A stretch of 64,000 bases of DNA from Paenibacillus oleatilyticus (lineage in GTDB: Bacteria; Bacillota; Bacilli; Paenibacillales; NBRC-103111): the NCBI RefSeq assembly GCF_018998565.1, contig NZ_JAHNZO010000006.1:221646-285645 (forward strand). Reading direction: 5' to 3'. Each line of letters begins with the position of its first letter. Position 1 is the stretch's first letter. Below are positions 61,171 through 64,000 of the stretch, piece after piece. The position numbers and the translations under genes are program-made. Below the pieces are notes generated by a model. That model worked only from the letters and a program-made list of their open reading frames with translations, had not been told where the DNA came from and did no database searches.

Positions 61171-61857
61171 TCACACAGCCGCCTTGCGAAGCATGGTATA
61201 GGACGCAAGCGCATAGACAACCATTAGTGCAAACAGCCAGCCTGCCCATTCGGATACGGTTATGCCCACTATCCATTGATACAAGCTGTCCCACAATTGG
61301 TAATAACTTAAAGAAATGACAAGGACACTGATAACTGCAGAGACAACACCCGAAAACACGATCATACCGAACCAGCCATAGCGCCGCTGGACGCTCGAAA
61401 TAGCAAATCCAAAAAAGTACAGATGCAGCAATAGCACGAAGTTTCTCGTTACTAGCCCGATCGCCGTACCTTCACCCCAATAAGGCATACGGAAAAAGTG
61501 TAGTCCCACTCCCCAGCCGCTGCTCCAGCCTTCAAGCAGAGAGAGCAGCAATAGCAGGATGGCCGTACCCAGACTGATCAAAGCGAAGTTTGTGGCCGTT
61601 CCTGCAAAATAATCTTTCCTCCGGACTCCCAGGCCAAGTGCAAAAACGAACGTTTGAGGCAGAGCGACCATCCCGATAACAAGCGAATATACGTAAAGGG
61701 AAGTAATGCCTCCGGTATACATTTCGCCTTTCCCACCGATCGAAAACTGGATGATAAGATGTATAATGAGATTGACTAAGAGAATGATCCAAGGCATGTA
61801 TAACCAGGAGAGCTTATCTCTCAAATGCATTTTTGCTACGCTCGCAATGCGGTTCAT
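61171..61857 (-). CDS. ABC transporter permease (membrane subunit)
   Basis: 228 residues with six hydrophobic segments (for example WIILLVNLIIHLIIQF, LYVYSLVIGMVALPQTFVF, GMIVFSGVVSAVISVLVI). The ATG overlaps the ATPase stop by 4 bp. Likely forms the channel of the exporter; no substrate can be inferred. Confidence 0.75.
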   Translation of the reverse strand: MNRIASVAKMHLRDKLSWLYMPWIILLVNLIIHLIIQFSIGGKGEMYTGGITSLYVYSLVIGMVALPQTFVFALGLGVRRKDYFAGTATNFALISLGTAILLLLLSLLEGWSSGWGVGLHFFRMPYWGEGTAIGLVTRNFVLLLHLYFFGFAISSVQRRYGWFGMIVFSGVVSAVISVLVISLSYYQLWDSLYQWIVGITVSEWAGWLFALMVVYALASYTMLRKAAV

Positions 61858-62750
61858 AGAGCACTTCCCGCCTTTCTGTCCGATGTATGCTTCGTTAAAT
61901 GGACGACTAACTGCTGTAAGGAAACGGGGGAGAATTCGAGCCCGAGCGCTTCCCCTTCCTTCCGCTCTTTCTCGCTCAGCTCATCCATCACCGTTGCCGA
62001 AATCAGTCCACCGAACGCTTCCTGATGGATGATTTCCCGGGCTCGAATGAATTTTTCCACGGTACGGGCCGTTCCTATGACGGCAAACGCCCGCCCACGA
62101 AGCGCCTCCGTATCCTCGTTCAAAATCAGCTTGCCGCCATCGATCATAATCACATGCTCCAGAAGCCGGCTGACTTCATCGATCAAGTGCGTCGATAAAA
62201 TGACGGTTCTCGGATGGGCCGAGTAATCCTCAAGCAGCTTTTCGTAGAATAACCCTCTGGCCACCGCATCGAGGCCCAAATACGGCTCGTCGAATATCGT
62301 AAGCGGCGCTCGGCTGGCAAGACCGACAACGATTCCTGCGGCCGACAGCATGCCCCGGGACAGCTTCTTCATTTTCCTTTTCAGCGGAAGCCCGAACGTC
62401 TCGATCAGCTCGTAGGCGTACTCGCGGTCCCACTGGGGAAACAACGATTCCGCTACCTCCAACACATCGATGACATGGAAGTTGTCCGGGTACTTTTGGC
62501 TTTCCTTGATAAAGCACATTTTGCTCAGTACGCTTTTGTTCTCGTACGGGTTTTCACCGAATACTTCAATGTCTCCACTGGTAGGAAAAATTTGAGCGGT
62601 GATCATATGCATAACCGTTGTCTTGCCAGCCCCGTTTCTCCCGAGAAGCCCGTAAATTTTGTTCGGCTCTATGGAAAAACTGATGCCGTCTACCGCCGTT
62701 ACGTTGCCGTATGTCTTTGTCAGCCGAGTCACTTCGACGATCGGATTCAT
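61854..62750 (-). CDS. ABC transporter ATP-binding protein
   Basis: 298 residues. Walker A GLLGRNGAGKTTVMHM (~34-49), signature KLSRGMLSAAG (LSRGM replaces the usual LSGGQ), Walker B APLTIFDEPYLGLD and the H-loop STHLIDEV. Overlaps the regulator upstream and the permease downstream by 4 bp, forming an operon of the GntR-ABC type. Confidence 0.9.
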   Translation of the reverse strand: MNPIVEVTRLTKTYGNVTAVDGISFSIEPNKIYGLLGRNGAGKTTVMHMITAQIFPTSGDIEVFGENPYENKSVLSKMCFIKESQKYPDNFHVIDVLEVAESLFPQWDREYAYELIETFGLPLKRKMKKLSRGMLSAAGIVVGLASRAPLTIFDEPYLGLDAVARGLFYEKLLEDYSAHPRTVILSTHLIDEVSRLLEHVIMIDGGKLILNEDTEALRGRAFAVIGTARTVEKFIRAREIIHQEAFGGLISATVMDELSEKERKEGEALGLEFSPVSLQQLVVHLTKHTSDRKAGSAL

Positions 62751-63115
62751 TTGCCTCCATCCCCTCTCCGAATCATATCCATCAACTGATCCGATGTAAT
62801 GCCGAGCTTCTCGGCTTCGCGGATCATCGTCACCACATATTGCTCAAAAAACTGCTCTCTCCGCTTCTCCATCAATTGTGCGCGCGCGCCGGCCGCTACA
62901 AACATGCCTATCCCCCGCTTCTTGTACAATATACCTTGGTCCACCAACAGATTGACTCCCTTTGCCGCCGTCGCCGGGTTGATCTGATAAAATGCCGCGA
63001 ATTGATTCGTCGAAGGAACCTGCGATTCTTCAGGCATGCCGCCTTCGATGATGTCATTCTCAATCCGTTCGGCGATCTGAACAAAAATCGGACGGCTGTC
63101 GTCTATTAGGGTCAT
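62747..63115 (-). CDS. GntR-family transcriptional regulator (YtrA-like)
   Basis: 122 residues: winged helix at ~10-75 (RPIFVQIAERIENDIIEG, SQVPSTNQFAAFYQINPATA, VNLLVDQGILYKKRGIGMFV) followed by a short helical dimer region, the YtrA subtype. It likely represses its own operon through the palindrome at 63134-63155. Confidence 0.88.
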   Translation of the reverse strand: MTLIDDSRPIFVQIAERIENDIIEGGMPEESQVPSTNQFAAFYQINPATAAKGVNLLVDQGILYKKRGIGMFVAAGARAQLMEKRREQFFEQYVVTMIREAEKLGITSDQLMDMIRRGDGGK

Positions 63116-63133
63116 TTGCTCACCACCAAACTG

Positions 63134-63182
63134 GTTAATTACTCATGTAACTAACTATATATCCAAGTAACTTCTTTGTCAA
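63134..63182 (-). promoter_or_regulatory. Promoter and operator of the GntR-ABC operon
   Basis: Minus-strand TTGACA (63182-63177), 17 bp, TATAGT (63159-63154). Overlapping its downstream edge is a perfect interrupted palindrome GTTA-N-TTAC-N4-GTAA-N-TAAC (63134-63155), a likely GntR operator. Confidence 0.8.
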
Positions 63183-63203
63183 TCGCCCTCTAGCAAAAAA
63201 TAG

Positions 63204-63245
63204 AAAAATCCCCGAAAGCCTAGAAGTGAAGGCTCTCAGGGATTT
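63204..63245 (-). terminator. Terminator of the peroxidase gene
   Basis: AAATCCC-GA-AGCC / GGCT-TC-GGGGATTT stem (imperfect) followed by TTTCTATTTTTT on the minus strand. Confidence 0.8.
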
Positions 63246-63263
63246 GGTTTATCCGTTGTACCG

Positions 63264-63809
63264 TTATAGTAAAGCTTCGACTGCCGGTTCGAGATCGAGC
63301 GGGTCGACTGTGGATTCAAACCGCTTAACGACCTTACCTTCCCGGTTGACGAGAAACTTGGTGAAGTTCCATTTAATGTCGTCGCCGGGCAGCAGCTCAG
63401 GCTGCTTCTCCTGCAGAAAAGCACTCAGCATTTTGCCGGCAGACTGACTGAGATCGAATCCCTCGAACGGGGCTTGCGCCGTCACATATGCAAAAAGCGG
63501 ATGTTTCTCCGAGCCGCGGACGTCCACTTTCTCAAATAACGGAAACGAGACCCCGTAGTTCAACTGGCAGAACGTATGGACGTCTTCACTGCTCCCCGGC
63601 TCCTGCTCACCGAATTGATTGCAAGGGAAGCCCAGAATGACCAGCCCTTGGTCACGGTATTTTTCGTACAGCTTTTGCAGATCGGCATACTGCGAGGTAA
63701 AGCCGCACTTGCTGGCCGTATTGACGATCAGCACCACCTTGCCCTCGTATTGCTCCAGACTCGTTTCTTGGCCTCGAATATTGTTCGCTTGGAATGAATA
63801 GATAGACAT
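63264..63809 (-). CDS. gpx: Glutathione-peroxidase-family thiol peroxidase
   Basis: 181 residues, site GGAGGAG. Peroxidatic Cys35 in NTASKCGFTSQY, conserved LGFPCNQFGEQEPG (~59-72) and WNFTKFLVNREGKVVKRF. In bacteria these enzymes reduce hydroperoxides, usually with thioredoxin. Its promoter region carries an OhrR-type operator, suggesting induction by organic peroxides. Confidence 0.92.
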   Translation of the reverse strand: MSIYSFQANNIRGQETSLEQYEGKVVLIVNTASKCGFTSQYADLQKLYEKYRDQGLVILGFPCNQFGEQEPGSSEDVHTFCQLNYGVSFPLFEKVDVRGSEKHPLFAYVTAQAPFEGFDLSQSAGKMLSAFLQEKQPELLPGDDIKWNFTKFLVNREGKVVKRFESTVDPLDLEPAVEALL

Positions 63810-63830
63810 GATAACTCCTCCATTGTTGTT

Positions 63831-63890
63831 TGATTAATTGTACACAATTTAATTGTTTAAAATTTATCATACCGTACCTCCCGCTGTCAA
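63831..63890 (-). promoter_or_regulatory. gpx promoter with OhrR-type operator
   Basis: Minus-strand TTGACA (63890-63885) with a GATAAA -10 at 16-bp spacing. Downstream, 63844-63856 is a perfect 13-bp palindrome ACAATTTAATTGT and 63833-63842 holds a second TTAATTGTA half, matching the paired TACAATT-x-AATTGTA sites bound by OhrR in Bacillus. The last ~110 bp of the window show nothing else. Confidence 0.65.
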
Positions 63891-64000
63891 GCTTTTTATG
63901 TGCCTTTTTTTAGAAAAAAAAAACTACAGCGGAATAACCAGCATACTATGTTTGTTTTCAAGCTCCCGAAGGTAAGCTAGAGGATTTCTTCTAAACCTTC

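Noticed and set aside
1..64000. CRISPR arrays, tRNA or rRNA genes, IS elements
   Set aside because: No regularly spaced repeats, no cloverleaf or rRNA-like segments, and no transposase genes were recognised; the recombinase at 16840 and the HNH gene are the only mobile-type enzymes.

Overview
This window looks like a chromosomal segment of an endospore-forming member of the Bacillota, most likely Paenibacillaceae. The right quarter (about 48.85-64 kb) is GC-rich and carries sporulation genes in a characteristic arrangement: spoVAA-spoVAB-spoVAF, lysA, dacF and spoIIAA-spoIIAB-sigF. The left three quarters (1 to about 48.84 kb) are much more AT-rich and hold the structural and lysis half of a large temperate siphophage. 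Its left end lies outside the window. Gene order and several protein types resemble Bacillus phage SPbeta: the end of a YonO-like RNA polymerase, an HU protein, a YonK-like protein, a metallophosphoesterase, terminase, portal, capsid, tail genes with an embedded tyrosine recombinase, a giant tape measure, and an amidase/holin cassette. The SPbeta relationship is inferred from order and protein features, not from a database search.

Prophage layout. At 1-3.2 kb are the RNA polymerase C-terminus, an HU protein with an enlarged arm, a YonK-like protein and a metallophosphoesterase. At 3.4-11 kb is the packaging and head module: putative small terminase, large terminase, portal, a protease-scaffold gene with a strong internal start, decoration protein and capsid. 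At 11-18.2 kb are connectors, tail tube, tail chaperone-like genes and an intact tyrosine recombinase. At 18.3-31.2 kb are the tape measure, Dit-like, CBM-like and Tal-like proteins. At 31.2-35.7 kb is an accessory block: a secreted ankyrin protein behind a perfect inverted repeat; a three-gene cassette (RNase H-fold-like protein, Ser/Thr kinase, zinc-finger protein); a PAAR-like protein; a type I toxin with a convergent antisense RNA; and a predicted small RNA. At 35.8-43.95 kb are fibre and adhesin genes (discoidin, LamG and DNRLRE-type domains). At 44-46.8 kb is the lysis cassette, interrupted by a homing endonuclease. At 47-48.8 kb are a stand-alone recombinase zinc-ribbon protein, a membrane protein and a complete ppiB-like cyclophilin gene.

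The right prophage boundary appears to lie inside the host ppiB gene near 48.83-48.85 kb. The GC-rich host copy is cut off after about 60 codons, and the prophage side carries a complete ppiB with its own ribosome binding site and terminator.

Host layout. On the minus strand, in transcription order from right to left: gpx (with an OhrR-type operator), a GntR/ABC transporter operon, csaA, a yvyF-like gene, an orphan CuA-like cupredoxin, pdp, a YhcN-family spore lipoprotein, dacF, spoIIAA-spoIIAB-sigF, spoVAA-spoVAB-spoVAF, lysA and the ppiB fragment. Two plus-strand genes interrupt this: a DUF378 membrane protein and a 26-residue peptide. Three sites match the forespore sigma-G promoter pattern (TGNAT-type -35, 17-18 bp, CATACTA), upstream of spoVAA, the YhcN gene and the 26-residue peptide.
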